The notes: generated by a model from the letters alone, not told the origin. A DNA stretch of 64,000 bases from Pteria penguin (GCA_035048485.1 CM068585.1:59027618-59091617), one strand, 5' to 3'. Counted from the first letter of the stretch, positions 31,413 to 44,660 are shown. Numbers and translations: made by a program.

Positions 31413-31644
31413 ACCGGTGTCGCTTTTCAAAACTTATTCCTGTCAAGAAAATCTCTGGAGTTGTTTTCCCTATATTTTCGTTGTGAAAGAACAATTTCGA
31501 TATTTGATTCCCTTTACTTTTTGTTAAACTGTTATTCAAATCAAAATTTTGTCTTTAAAAGAAAAAGGGAGGGGAAGACATCTGACTGATCTGTACGGCA
31601 AATGTCACCACGGACATGAGGAGGAAACATGAATAAGGTCATGA

Positions 31645-31919
31645 CTGACTGATTGATTGATTTTTGTTTATCGTCATACCACGAATATTTCACGTATATG
31701 GTGAGGGCATCTGCCTGATGCGTGGCATACAAATTTTGACCTTTGCAACGGGCCCAGTCGAAGCAGTGAGGGATCTTCAACGTGCCATGTATACCACGAC
31801 ACAAGGCCTCGGTTTTTACTGTCTCATCCGAAAGACAGGACACCGGCATGGCCAAAGCGGGACTCGAACCCCGGCTTCCCGATCAGGAGGCGAGCGCGAT
31901 ACCACTAGGCCACGCCGGC
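31645..31919 (-). mobile_element. SINE family A copy
   Basis: Plus-strand order: GATTGATTGATTTTTGTTTA tail, GGTGAGGGCATCTGCCTGAT, AAGCAGTGAGGGATCTTCAA, TACTGTCTCATCCGAAAGAC, GGGACTCGAACCCCGG and a GCCACGCCGGC head. It is nearly full length. Confidence 0.9.
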
Positions 31920-31975
31920 TTATAAGATCATAAAAAGACATTATAGAATTATTCAATTGATATAGTATACGAACG

Positions 31976-32087
31976 ACAATAGGTGCGCACGTGTACATCA
32001 TGCAAAATTAGAGCCACCACATTACATAAAACAATAGGTGCGCACGTGTACATGATGCAAAACTAGGGTCACCACATTACATAAAAC
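31976..32087. repeat. 56-bp tandem duplication
   Basis: CAATAGGTGCGCACGTGTAC, then AT(C/G)ATGCAAAA, then CACCACATTACATAAAA occurs twice in direct succession with few differences. Confidence 0.88.
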
Positions 32088-32307
32088 ATGTGGATCCAGA
32101 TGGGGTGGAGAGATGGGGTTGAATTCTGGAGACTACAGACTAGGTCGTAAAAGTTTATTAAAGTTTCATTGGTCATTTTTGAATACGAAGCTGTAATTTC
32201 TATTGTGGTCAAAGGTTTACCACCACCAAAGGATTGAACCCCTTTTTCTCTTGGCAAACTTTGACCAACAAAGGGTGTAGCACCATTTTCAAAAGTGACT
32301 ACATCCC

Positions 32308-32472
32308 AGTGGCGGATTTAAGGGGGAGCGGGACCCCCTTTTTTCGTCACAAGTATGTGTAAAACTCAAGATTCGGCACCCAAAATGTCTAAATATTTTG
32401 GCTAATACAAGTACTTGACTTTCCCATGTGACCCCCCCCCCCATGTTTTTGGAAATCAGATTCGCCACTAGA
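32308..32472. mobile_element. MITE copy, CAGTGGCGGAT-type family
   Basis: It begins CCCAGTGGCGGATTTAAGGG and ends CAGATTCGCCACTAG. The internal segment is inverted relative to 32527-32680 (CACAAGTATGTGTAAAACTC, CACCCAAAATGTCTAAAT). Confidence 0.6.
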
Positions 32473-32526
32473 TCCTCCCAGCATAAAGTTTTCTTAGCAT
32501 ACGAGATACGCCATTCCTCTGACACC

Positions 32527-32680
32527 ATAGTGGCGGATCCAGGATTTCCGAAAAGGGGGGGGGCACATGTGTACCGGTATTAATCAAACTAATTAACCAT
32601 TTTTGGTGCAAAGTCTGGATTTTTACTAGTAAATATGTGGCCAAAAGGGGCCCCGGGTCCCCTCTTAATCCGCCACTGCA
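32527..32680. mobile_element. MITE copy, CAGTGGCGGAT-type family
   Basis: It begins TAGTGGCGGATCCAGGATTT and ends TCTTAATCCGCCACTG. The body TTAACCATTTTTGGTGCAAA is shared with 17985-18133. Confidence 0.7.
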
Positions 32681-33384
32681 GCATGATCTCTACAAGACAT
32701 CTACCATATACCAAGAAAATTATGTAATGTATGACATACTGTAATACTAGCACATACATGAAAATATCACCTTGGGAATGCTTCAGTAATAACGTATAAC
32801 ACCTTATATGTCAAACAGCTTGAGTGCAAGGTGATTAGTCCTTTAAACGTTTTAGAAGCTTTATTTATATATTTAAGTTTGGAATGTTTTATTACACTGC
32901 TCTCATGATAAGTAGGTACACTGCTCATTCATCTTGAGAAAAAGTGGTATCAAGCATTTTTCCTGATCTTTTTCACAATGTTTTTTCAGGCACTTTTTAA
33001 ATAAGGCCGACAATAGTTCAAAATATGTTTTTCTGTGTTGTGGGTTTAGGTATAGAAAAAGTTGAAAATTTAACAATTCCACAAACAGGACTTACGCTGG
33101 CAAAACAAAGCGATTTTCAATAAATCATCACATTATATGATAAATCATTTTCAGGGTCCCAAATTACCGCTTTCCCGTTCGCAAATGCGACCAAATTTCG
33201 GAACTGATCGCCCACATAGCGACTGGTATCAGGATTTAGTGTTCCCATGTTTTTAGTCAGAGCCTCGGTCTTTATATCCGAGAAGTGCTTTATTTCATTA
33301 AGCGTTTACATGTTATACTATTCAATGATAACATTGCAAATGTTGTTGCAAAAATTGTTGTCAGTGAGAGTGGTGCATGTACAT

Positions 33385-33592
33385 TGACGGATTAAGGGGG
33401 GTGCAGGGGCTTCAACCCCCCTCCCTCCCCACCAAAAAATGTTACCCAAACAAAAGGTCATTTTCGACCATTTTTAGGACTGAAACCCCCTTTCCAGACC
33501 GAACAGTGCAAAACATAAGGTATGGGAGACTGCAAACCACCCCCCTCCCCCCCCCCCCCCCCACTTTCAAAAAATTCTTAATCCGCCTATGA
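33385..33592. mobile_element. Diverged G/C-run element ending in TTAATCCGCC
   Basis: It starts TGACGGATTAAGGGGGGTGC and ends AATTCTTAATCCGCCTATG, so its ends are inverted repeats. A C run of about 18 lies inside the right end. The region 32681-33384 holds nothing recognised. Confidence 0.5.
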
Positions 33593-34034
33593 TGCATGTG
33601 TGAGGAAGGGTAGTCCGTGAATGATAGTCGCATAAGTGTGAATGAGGAAAATGTATTCCAAAGTCTTGTACAGTAGAAATGGATCGAGAACTAAAATGGA
33701 AATAAAACTTCTGTTATAATGAAATAAATCTGTTTTAATGTTATAAAGTTCAATTTATTGTGGCCTTGTAGATTTCTGTGTTTGCCTCGAAAACTCATGG
33801 TTTTGGGGCCCATATGGCTACTAGAAATTTTCACGAAGTTTTGTGCCTGTTAAATCACATTCATTATTTACTCAGTAAACATAGCTATGTGTTCTCCTTA
33901 CACTGTACATCAATCCCCATTCATTAAAATCACTACTTTTCGTTGCACTTTGAAATGTTCAGCCAGTCAGACCGCTTGGTAAAAATATTTCAAAGTACTC
34001 TGTACAGGTGCAATATGCAAAGGTAGGGATATTG

Positions 34035-37000
34035 CATAGTTCCATTGTTGACACATTGAAAAATTTCAGACTGAAGAGTTTCATTGTAGACACATTTACG
34101 GGTTGCATTGGAGACAGACTGAAAAATTCCATTGTAAATATATTGAAGAGTTCTATTGTAGACACATTGAAGGGTTCCATTGTAAAGAGACTAAAGAGTT
34201 CTAATGTAGACATATTGAAGGGTTTAATTATAGACAGACTGAAGGGTTCTATTGTAGACACATTGAAGGGTTCAATTGTAAACAGACTAAAGAGTTCCAC
34301 TATAGACACATTGAGGAGTTCCATTGTAGACAGACTAAAGAGTTCCCCTGTAAACACATTGAAGGATTCCATTGTTAACAGACTGAGGAGTTCTATTGTA
34401 GACACATTGAAGAGTTACATTGTAGACAGACTGTAGAGTTCTATTGTAGACACATTGAAGGGTTCCATTGTATACAGATTAAATTCCATTGTAGACACAT
34501 TGAAGGGTTCCAATATAGACAGATTGAAATTTCCACTGTAGACACATTGAAGGGTCCATTATAGACAGACTAAAATGTTCCATTGGAGACAGACTAAAGA
34601 GTTCCATTGTAGACACAGTGAAGGGTTCCATTATAGACAGACTGAAGAGTTCAATTGTAAACAGACTAAAGAGTTCCACTATAGACACATTGAGGAGTTC
34701 CATTGTAGACAGACTAAAGAGGTCCCCTGTAAACACATTGAAGGGTTCCATTGTTAACAGGCTGGGGAGTTCTATTGTAGACACATTGAAGAGTTACATT
34801 GTAGACAGACTGCAGAGTTCCATTATAGACACATTGAAAGGGTTCCATTATAGACCGGCTGAAGAGTTTCATTGTAGACAGATTAAAGAGTTCCACTGTA
34901 GACACATTGAAGAGTTTCACTGTAAATAGACTAAAGAATTCCACTGTAGAAACATTGAAGGGTTCCATTGTAGAGAGACTAAAGAGTTCTAATGTAGACA
35001 TATTGAAGGGTTTAATTATAGACAGACTGAAGGGTTCTATTGTAGACACATTGAAGGGTTCAATTGTAAACAGACTAAAGAGTTCCACTATAGACACATT
35101 GAGGAGTTCCATTGTAGACAGACTAAAGAGTTCCCCTGTAAACACATTGAAGGATTCCATTGTTAACAGACTGAGGAGTTCTATTGTAGACACATTGAAG
35201 AGTTACATTGTAGACAGACTGTAGAGTTCTATTGTAGACACATTGAAGGGTTCCATTGTATACAGATTAAATTCTTTTGTAGACACATTGAAGGGTTCCA
35301 ATATAGACAGATTGAAATTTCCACTGTAGACACATTGAAGGGTCCATTATAGACAGACTAAAATGTTCCATTGGAGACAGACTAAAGAGTTCCATTGTAG
35401 ACACAGTGAAGGGTTCCATTATAGACAGACTGAAGAGTTCAATTGTAAACAGACTAAAGAGTTCCACTATAGACACATTGAGGAGTTCCATTGTAGACAG
35501 ACTAAAGAGGTCCCCTGTAAACACATTGAAGGGTTCCATTGTTAACAGGCTGGGGAGTTCTATTGTAGACACATTGAAGAGTTACATTGTAGACAGACTG
35601 CAGAGTTCCATTATAGACACATTGAAAGGGTTCCATTATAGACCGGCTGAAGAGTTTCATTGTAGACAGATTAAAGAGTTCCACTGTAGACACATTGAAG
35701 AGTTTCACTGTAAATAGACTAAAGAATTCCACTGTAGAAACATTGAAGGGTTCCATTGTAGAGAGACTAAAGAGTTCTAATGTAGACACATTGCAGGGTT
35801 TAATTATAGACAGACTGAAGGGTTCTATTGTAGACACATTGAAGGGATCCATTGGAGACAGATTAAAGAGTTCCAATGTAGACACATTGAAGGGTTCCAT
35901 TATAGACAGACTAAAGAGTTCAATTGTAAACAGACTAAAGAGTTCCACTATAGACACATTGAGGAGTTCCATTGTAGACAGACTAAAGAGTTCCCCTGTA
36001 AACACATTGAAGGGTTCCATTGTTAACAGACTGAGGAGTTCTATTGTAGACACATTGAAGAGTTACATTGTAGACAGAATGCAGAGTTCTATTGTAGACA
36101 CATTGAAGGGTTCCATTGTATACAGACTAAAATTCCATTGTAGACACATTGAAGGGTTCCAATATAGACAGATTGAAATTTCCACTGTAGACACATTGAA
36201 GGGTCCATTATAGACAGACTAAAGAGTCCCACTATAGACACATTGAAGAGTCCATTGTAGACAGACTAAAGAGTTGAACTGTAGACACATTGAAAGGTTC
36301 CATTATAGACAGACTGGAGAGTTCCATTGTAGACAGGCTAAAGAGTTCCACTGTAGACACACTGAAGGGTCCCAATACAAACAGACTGAGGAGTTCAATT
36401 GCAGACAGACTAAAGAGTTCCGTTCTAGACACACTGGAGTGTTCCATTGTAGACAGACTAAAGAGTTACACTGTAGACACACTGAAGTGTTCCATTGTAG
36501 ACAGACTAAAGAGTTCCACTGTAGACACATTGAAGGATCCATTGTAGACAGACTACAGAAGAGGCATTGAAGGATTCCATTGTAGACAGATTGAAGGGTT
36601 CCATTGTAGACAGACAGAAGAGTTCCACTGTAGACATAGTGACTGTTTCCATTGTACAAACATTGAAATGTTGCATTGTAGGCACATTGAAGGATTCCAT
36701 TTCAGATATAATGTAGGCACATTGATTGAAGGCACAGACTGAAGAGTTCAATTGTAGACATATTGAAGGGTTTTATTGTAGTGAGACTAAAGAGTTCCCC
36801 TGTAGACACATTGAAGGGTTCCATTGTAGACAGAGAGAAGAGTTCCAATGTACACAGATTGAAGGTTTCCATTGCAGACAGAGTGAAGAGTTCCACTGTA
36901 AACAGACTGACGAGTTCAATTGTAGACAGAATGAAGTGTTCCATTATAGATAGACTAAGAGTTCCACTGTAGACACATTGAAGGGTTCCATTGTAGACAA

Positions 37001-37495
37001 ATTGAAGGGTTCCAATGTAGACAGACTGAAGTGTTCCGTTGTAGACACTTTAAAGGGTTCCATTGTAGACATATTGAAGGGTTGCATTGTAGACACATTG
37101 AAGGGTTCCATTGTAGACATATTGAAGGGTTCCAATGTAGACACATTGAAGGATCCCATTACAAGCAGACTGAAGAGTTCCATTCTAGACACACTAAAGA
37201 GTTTCATCGGAGGCATATTGAAGAGTTCCGTTCTACAAACATTGAAATGTTACATTGTAGGCACATTGAAGGATTCCATTTCAGATATAATGTAGGCACA
37301 TTGAGGGGTTCCATTGTAGACACACTGAGTGAGCAGTTCAATTGTAGATAAATTAAAAAGTTTCATTGTAGACACACTGAAGGATTCCAATTTAGACACA
37401 CTGAAGTGTTCCGTTGTAGACACATTGAAGTTTCATTGTAGACATATTGAAGAGTTCCAATGTAGACATATTAAAGGCTCACTTGTAGACAAATA
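34035..37495. repeat. 24-bp minisatellite, about 140 copies, with 788-bp higher-order repeat
   Basis: Monomers are of two types: GACACATTGAAGGGTTCCAT plus TGTA, and GACAGACTGAAGAGTTCCAT plus TGTA. Long variant-specific strings recur 788 bases apart (for example at 34575 and 35363), so a block of about 33 monomers was duplicated. The unit is eight codons and stop-poor, so up to six frames stay open on both strands. None is considered a gene. Confidence 0.95.
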
Positions 37496-37703
37496 CATTC
37501 GAAATGTTTTTTATCTCTTCTCATTAAAGAATCGGGCATTTTGTAAAACACGAAGTGGACGCATATATAGCTGGCGATCTGCATTCCATTTTAAGCCTTG
37601 TGAAGGTTTACATAATAGACAAGTTGAATAGGTCCATTGTGGACGTACTGAAGGGTTCCATTGTAGATGCATTGACGAGTTCCATTATCAAACAATTCAA
37701 TCA

Positions 37704-37802
37704 GGGGCAGATATGTTATACCGGTTAAGCGATTGGCTTACAACGCAGGTGATCCGGGTACGGTTCCCGGATTGCGCCACTATGCCTTAGATGTTGGTTA
37801 TC
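37704..37802 (+). mobile_element. SINE family B, 3'-truncated copy
   Basis: GGGGCAGATATGTTATACCG, GTTAAGCGATTGGCTTACA and GGTTCCCGGATTGCGCCACT match the head. Similarity stops after GATGTTGGTTA. Confidence 0.75.
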
Positions 37803-38394
37803 TGCCAGATTTTGTATAAGTCTTTTATTAATTGATATCATATAGTTGAATTATTTCTCTCTCTCTCTATCTCTCTCTCCATGGCCGTAGGAAACATTTG
37901 CAAAGTATGAGAGGAGGGGGAGGGGCAAACCTTGAATTTAGTGTCGTAACGTTTTAAGAAATGGTCCATGGTCGGCCCAAAAATTGGTGCCCCCAGTCCC
38001 TCTGGTTCCGACGGGTCTTCCCCACCTCTCTCTCTCTCTCTCTCACTCAGGAATGCCTTCATATCACTTTAACAACCGGTCTATAATCTTAAAGCTGTTG
38101 ATGACGGATGTTCGATTCCCTATTGAACCATCATTCTAGTCATAGATCCGTATTTACTTTTCACGGTTACTGATTCGCTATGTCCGTCGAGCTAAGACCA
38201 TACCCTGATTTGACTTTTAAAATAGCTTAACTGTATAAAGTTTACACAATGAACTTCCTTCCTATGATAACATTGCTGACTATAGCCGCAGTAGTATTAT
38301 CATAGACCATGTGTTACTATGTTATATTCTCCGCTTGTCGTAGCCGGGGAATGAATGAATACATTTTGATCACGTGACTTCAATATTACTATGC

Positions 38395-38482
38395 GCAGCC
38401 CGCTGGCTCTACCACCATAAACAAGTTCTTTGTCATTCAACCGCTTGGACGGAGAGGAGAGTTTTAGGAACAGTTCACATAG
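38395..38482 (+). promoter_or_regulatory. Candidate non-coding first exon of the SLC6 gene
   Basis: A GC-richer block (GCGCAGCCCGCTGGCTCTAC, CCGCTTGGACGGAGAGGAGA) ends CACATAG before a strong donor, GTAAGT, at 38483. The SLC6 start codon at 46578 sits two bases behind a splice acceptor (TTTATTGCAG|AA), so an upstream 5' UTR exon must exist on this strand. This is the best-looking candidate. The link is inference. The intervening 38483-41338 has poly-T stretches at 39030-39110 and no gene. Confidence 0.3.
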
Positions 38483-41339
38483 GTAAGTTATTTTTACCTA
38501 ACGGTGTTCTTTGTACCGTTATCAATTCATGCTCAATGAGAACATAGTACTAAAAACGAATTCCGTGAAATAATTACATGTAAAATCGATTTTTCTCGCA
38601 CGCTTTTTTCGTTTATATCGCCGGTAATTTTCCACGAGCCTGGCGTCTATACACGGTACTGTTCCTCTACATTGCCTTTAATATACTTCCTTTTGTTAAA
38701 TGTGTACAAAACACTGTCTGTAACAGTATTAGAGGCGTAAATACGTAAGTTCATATATTTTTTTTAATTTTAAAGTAATTGGTTAATCGCAACAATTAAA
38801 TAGTTTAAGAGTGAAGTATGATAAAGCATGGGCACGGATGTACCTTTTCTGTCTTAAGACTTTTTGTAACATCGCTCTTCCTTTCGATTGGTTTTGGTTT
38901 TGGTTTTAGATTTTGCAGGGGGGGGGGGTGTTGTTTGGTTTTGGTTTTGTTTTGGCTTCTATGTTTTACTTTGTTTGTGAGTATTAATTTGTTTTTGTTA
39001 CTACCACTTTCTTTATCATTTTTTATCATTATTTTTTTTTTCATTATTTTTTTTTTATCTTTTTATTATTATTTGTTTTTTTTTTTTTTTTTGTTTTTTG
39101 TTTTTTTTTTCGGAACGGGAGGAAGGGGTAAACTATATTTTTTGTGTTGTTTAAATTTTAGAAGTTCTCTACTTCAGTTTTAAAATATGACTATTCTTAT
39201 GTTAAATTTACATGATGGATGAATGAAACAGTTGTATGAACATGAAAAAGCTAGTGCTACAAATAAACTTTGATGCTAATCTGATATTCAATATTGCTTT
39301 GAAAATATTCAAAAAAATACTTTATGCATGGGCGCATGAATATCCTGTTCTTTTCACTTTGTTCTTAGGGGAAAAAGTCATGAACAAAAAATCTTTAAAA
39401 AGATCGCCAAAAATAATACTGAAGCGCAATCCATTTCATTCCGACTTCTCTTCATCTCATTTAACGGGAAATAAATGATCCCGAAATAATATCTGTAGCC
39501 AAAAAGATGAAAAGGTAGCTAAAGAGATCTAAATACGTTCAAGATGTTAAAGTATTTTAATGTTTGGAATAAACTTACGAAATCAAAGGAAGATTTACTG
39601 AGCACAGCGTTTGGTCTTTCATACTCTTATACATCATTCTCGAAGTGGGTTTGACGTCGACTTTTTAGTTACTATATGTGTAAAAGATCCAATTATTTTC
39701 AAAACTAACTAAATAAATAAATGTCCATAATACTTGTTCGTTTGCAGCATTTGACAACGGTCTCTTACACAGTTTTGAAAGTGCTTTCATTTTCTCTTGG
39801 TTACAATTTTTCCACCAAGCCTTCAAAGCCTATAGATACATAGAAACAAATAATAGGTTTTCAAATGCATTGGATGCTAACCAAAAATATTTCAAAATGT
39901 TGACCCGGATACAACCTTGACCTTAGGCTAATATGCAAATCTATAACGGGATGGTACCTAAATAGATAGGAGAGAATTGTTTTTACAGAAAACAGATGTG
40001 TTTGTTATGAATATGATCGTGGGACGCAATGTAATGCCATTGTTCACCTGCCATACCGCGTAATGACGAAAGGATCGATTTATTCCACTCAATTAACCGC
40101 TCGCAACTTATTCATAAACCATCTGGATACATGAGACTCAAGTATCCCTCATACCCCCTTTTTTCTACTTTATCCCACCACTCTTTTTGCAGTATCTTCC
40201 TTTAAAAAGCCTTTAGGAACATCAGACAAGATGCGCCGATATAGAGCGGGGGATCCCATAGTTAAATGTACACCCTGTGATTTAGATGGACCCCTCTGTT
40301 TGGTATATACACCTTTCTTTCTTTTTTCTCCTCGGGGAAAAATGGCTGGATCCTCGTCTGAATCGCTTTATTTCTAATGCATAAATTTGTATGCAAGTAT
40401 GCAAGATTAAACAAGTTTATATCGAGAGTCGACAACATTCAGCATGCAGTTTATTAGATCTGTAGTTGTCACGGAAGCCATTAAATGCCACTTAACAATC
40501 TTCATCAGTAAACAACACATGTTTTGAATTTCTTGAGATTTTACATTGATCGAATTCCTTCTTATTGCTATGGCAACTACATGCTCGATGTCATGAGGTG
40601 CAATTATTTGAATCTCTTTCGATATCTTTTATTTTCTTTATTACATAATGTATGTGGATTTTCGTGTTCTCCTGGCACGGAGCGGATTCCATCGTCTGCA
40701 GATAATTTATCCGGCCGACATTCTCAATGTATCGATCTGGAATAGGTAATCTAAAGGTCAAGTCGATAACGGAGAATTTGTTCCGGGAAAAGATCGTTTA
40801 CTCCAATGAATTATTGACTGTATGTATTTCATAAACCCCTTTAAGTATTTGTCCAGTAGGGCGTGGAGCGAACAACAGTAGTGTTAAACTAAATAAATTG
40901 CTAAGTTTACCACATACTTGTCGCGAATTCATTAAAATTACCTTGATGAATTGATTTTTGTAAATTTTGTAACACGTATCTGACACATATATTCTGATAT
41001 CGTGTGACTGAATCTGATGACGTCATCAATATTGCAATCAAGACTGTTTACATACGTTAATTTGTCTCGTTTAAACAGGGTTGTCCGATGCCTTGACCAC
41101 AACAATAGATTTATGCGGAGGAAATTCGGTCAAGGATTGCTCTCGCGACGGTTGGCTGAATTTATTCTGCCAGTGGAAAATTACTACACTCTATTGATTT
41201 GTATTCATCCTTAAAAGAATAACAAAAGACAGTCTCGATCTCTACCTATAGAGTACGGGAATGAAGATCTACAGAAGCATATAGAGGCTGAGCGGATTGG
41301 TCAGTCTTCCCTTACAGATAGCTGCTGTCAATACATAGA

Positions 41340-41516
41340 CGTGCGCGGATCGAGAGAGATGACTGGGGGTTTGGACCCGCCCTGAATTCCGGGGAAAATA
41401 ATTTTCCTTTTAACTTTTTTTTCTGTGTACAATAAGTATATAACTTTATACGCAAAAACATTAGTGGAACCCATCTTGAAATATTCATTTGGGGGTGGAC
41501 CCCCTCGAAGTTTCTG

Positions 41517-41518
<2 letters not shown>
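41340..41518. mobile_element. MITE copy, CAGGCGCGGATCCAGA-type family (diverged)
   Basis: GTGCGCGGATCGAGAGAGAT, GGTTTGGACCCGCCCTGAAT and TTGGGGGTGGACCCCCTCGA followed by TTTCTGGAGA match the family in order. Confidence 0.6.

Positions 41519-41601
<83 letters not shown>
41519..41601. repeat. Dinucleotide microsatellite (TA)n
   Basis: About 40 perfect TA copies starting exactly where the preceding MITE's right end is cut. Confidence 0.97.
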
Positions 41602-41628
41602 TTTTTACAAAGGTTAATTTCGAAAAAG

Positions 41629-41906
41629 GCCGGCGTGGCCTAGTGTTATCGCGTCGGACTCCTGATCGGGAGGCCGGGGTTCGAGTCCCGCTCTGCTCAT
41701 GCCGGTGTCATGTTTTTCGGATGAGACAGTAAAAACCGAGGCCCCGTGTCGTGGTATGCATGGCACGTTAAAGATCCCTCACTGCTTTGGGTGGGTCCGT
41801 TGCAAAGGTCAAAATTTGTATGCCCCGCATAGGCAGATGCCGTCACCATATACGTGAAATATTCGTGGTGTGACGTAAAACAAAAATCAATCAATCAATC
41901 AGTCAA
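41629..41906 (+). mobile_element. SINE family A, full-length copy with perfect target duplication
   Basis: Head GCCGGCGTGGCCTAGTGTTA, B-box GGTTCGAGTCC, body as at 9465-9742, tail AATCAATCAATCAATC. Exact 11-base duplications TTAATTTCGAA lie at 41614-41624 and 41907-41917, so insertion is fairly recent. Confidence 0.95.
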
Positions 41907-42644
41907 TTAATTTCGAATAAAAAAGAAAATAAAGAATTAGATAGTGACTTTTTTAAGCGTATTATAAGCAGATGTCCTTTTAGAGGTGTGGGTCAAGGCA
42001 ATTTGCGCTGTATATGTGTCGTTTAATTTACATCTGAATTGAAATATCTTTTTCAAACGAAATAATCACTCTTTCCGTCGTCTGTCCGTTTGTCCACCAA
42101 TCAATCGTCGAATCACGACCTTGTTTATCCGTGGAACTTTATATCTACAAGGTCTAGTGCTCTGCTTTAACACAGTCTTACATGTTCGTTTTACCAAGAT
42201 TAAAAGAACGCTTTCGTTGTTCCTGTATTTGGTCACAATAAGATCTTTATGGGAAGCATTAAAAACGTTGTTACAATGTGGTATGTATTATGGGTTATAA
42301 TCCCCAGTATGTGGTGGTCTTATGACGGTAATCTGTCTAATGCATACACCATGTATTTGTTTGGAAGGTGCCTAATCGGCGGGCGTCGTGGACTGGAGTC
42401 CTACCGCTCGGAGACCCGCGCTTATAACGCTTGGAGACAGGAAAATCATTATAACGTTTGGAGACAGAGATCTTTATGCTTTATATATATGATCACATAG
42501 AAAATACAAAAGCAATTGGACTTTGCAGAATGGCAGACTTGATACGCGATGGGTCCTTCATCCGAGGTTTTGGTGCTTGTGTCCGGCATTTATTGCCCGT
42601 CTCCGTCACAGTAAAGGCTGAGATTGCCCATCAGGTGCCTTACT

Positions 42645-42847
42645 CAGGCGCGGATCCAGAGGGGCGGACCAGGGGTCTGGACATCCTCCCCTTTCTGAAA
42701 TTCGGCGAAAATGACATTTCCTTGTTCTTTTTCCATGTTAAATAAGTAATTTTACACATAAAAACAGTGATGGGTGCCTGGATGCTTTCTCGGAAAATTC
42801 ATTGGGGTGGAACCCCTCTCGACATACTTTCTGGATCCGCGCCTGGT
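42645..42847. mobile_element. MITE, most intact copy of the CAGGCGCGGATCCAGA family
   Basis: Terminal inverted repeats CAGGCGCGGATCCAGA and TCTGGATCCGCGCCTG are perfect, with GGGGTGGAACCCCTCTCGAC near the right end. It is about 200 bases with no coding capacity. A clear target duplication was not found. The regions 41918-42644 and 42848-44487 hold no gene that can be supported. Confidence 0.8.
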
Positions 42848-44487
42848 TACTGTTTACAGATTAACCTGCTTATAAAGGCCACCTGTAGTTAGCAACCACT
42901 TGTCTAAAACAAACTTTCTCTGTCCCTTATTACTGAATGTCTGTGCAAAATTGTCTTCTATTAATAGACCACCTGCTTTAATTGACCACTTCTCATCTTT
43001 CTCATTGGTGACCGCTAAAAGCAGGGTAGATTATACTAAGAGTAGCACAGTTTGTACTATTACTATATAGATGAATTCATATTTGAATTCGTGAGGAAAG
43101 GGGAGAGGGGGGATAATAAAAAAAATCCCGTTTCGATCATTTTTGATATATTCGGCAAGATTTTTCCCTTGAAAAAAAAAAGTGTATGGTGGGAATTGAT
43201 ATACTTGTAGCATTAAGCACTTGAAGCATAGAAAACTTCCAAAACATCATACTGTTGAATTTATATATAATGTATGATTGTGCAGATGGCTTTCAAACTT
43301 GTCATGCACCATAAACAAAAAAGACGATTTAAGTGTATGAGTGGCATGGGAATCCAATAAGATATCAAAGTATTTTGGAAATCATTCACTTTGATTCAGG
43401 TGTTTGTAGATATAACTAGGCGTTCATTGCCGCATTTACAAATCTCTTTACATAACCATACCTCTTGTTAGTAACAACACAAGAGTTCAGTGAGTCACAC
43501 GCCAAAATAAAGTGATTCATATTGCATAACAAACCCAGAATTCAAAGTCCGACATGGCGGAGGGTGGGGTTTACATTTGGTGGAGAAGCTTATCTTTTTG
43601 ATTTAAATGGCACGCTGCTTTGCGAACCGTTTTCTGTAAATACCAGACAAAGAAGCCCATTGTGAATAAACAGGCATAAATAGAGGGGTCACGGAAAAGG
43701 TTATTTTTTCAATATATCAGATTTGTGAATATTTTAAAAGTCGGTCAAGTTCAAATGCAATAATAGTCCTGTGTGACAGCGATCACATGGCTGCGATGTA
43801 TTTTTGGGAGATCTGTACATGCAGTTGGCATTGTTTTGTTTTAAATTTGATTACAGTGGATCTTCATTCCCGTTTGCAGGTTAAATTTATCTTAAGTAAT
43901 ATCCAACGTAAAAACCTGAGGTGGTTCTGAATGGCAACAAGGGATTCTGACTGAAAACCTTGATTTTCGATGGTTGTAATTTTCATTGGTTAAATAGACT
44001 TCGTTAATTTGTTCATGATTGTTTCAGCATTATTGATTATGCTAACTCTCACGCCTGAAGGACTGTGTTATGTCAGTGGGGTTTTTTTTCTCTTCAAATC
44101 AGGCCCGTTTCTTTATAAGAACCCTTCCCAATGGAAATTTTACTGATTTTTTCCCAAAACTTGTCTGAATTTTCCCCAAACATTGATCTTTCAGTATTAT
44201 GCAAGTGGAGCAAAACTTCCCAATTAAAAATGTACAGGTATCTTTTAAAAAACAAACAAAAACAAAAAAAAAAAAACCACAAAACAACCCAAAATATAAA
44301 AACCAAACAAAACAAAAGCAAACAAACAAAAACATTGCATTAAGGAACCATAGACATAGGAAGCGAACCCCCCCCCCCCTCTTTTTTTCACCCCTAAGAT
44401 TTAGGCTGATCATGCAATGATTCATATATTAAAAATAATTTCCACTCTCTCCCTCCTCGCGCCATCTCTTCTTGTCCTCTATCTCTG

Positions 44488-44660
44488 GGGGCAGGCTATG
44501 TGTAGTGGTTAAGCGCTTGGCGTTCGGCGCCGACGATCCGGGTTCGATTCCCGGATTGCGCCACTGTGTTTAAGAGGTTGGTCACCTCCTGCGTCCATGT
44601 TGCGATATAACTGAAAAACAAACTACTACTGAAAGCGACGTAAAACACCAATCAACCAAA
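44488..44660 (+). mobile_element. SINE family B, full-length copy
   Basis: GTGTAGTGGTTAAGCGCTTG, GGGTTCGATTCCCGGATTGC, CACTGTGTTTAAGAGGTTGG and GCGACGTAAAACACCAATCA follow in order. Confidence 0.9.

Noticed and set aside
34008..37351. Many 60-180-codon open frames on both strands
   Set aside because: The 24-bp unit is eight codons and stop-poor. The frames overlap in several phases and on opposite strands, which real genes would not.
38818..39183. 121-codon Phe/Leu-rich open frame
   Set aside because: Translation of T-rich low-complexity sequence; no start context, splice sites or family.
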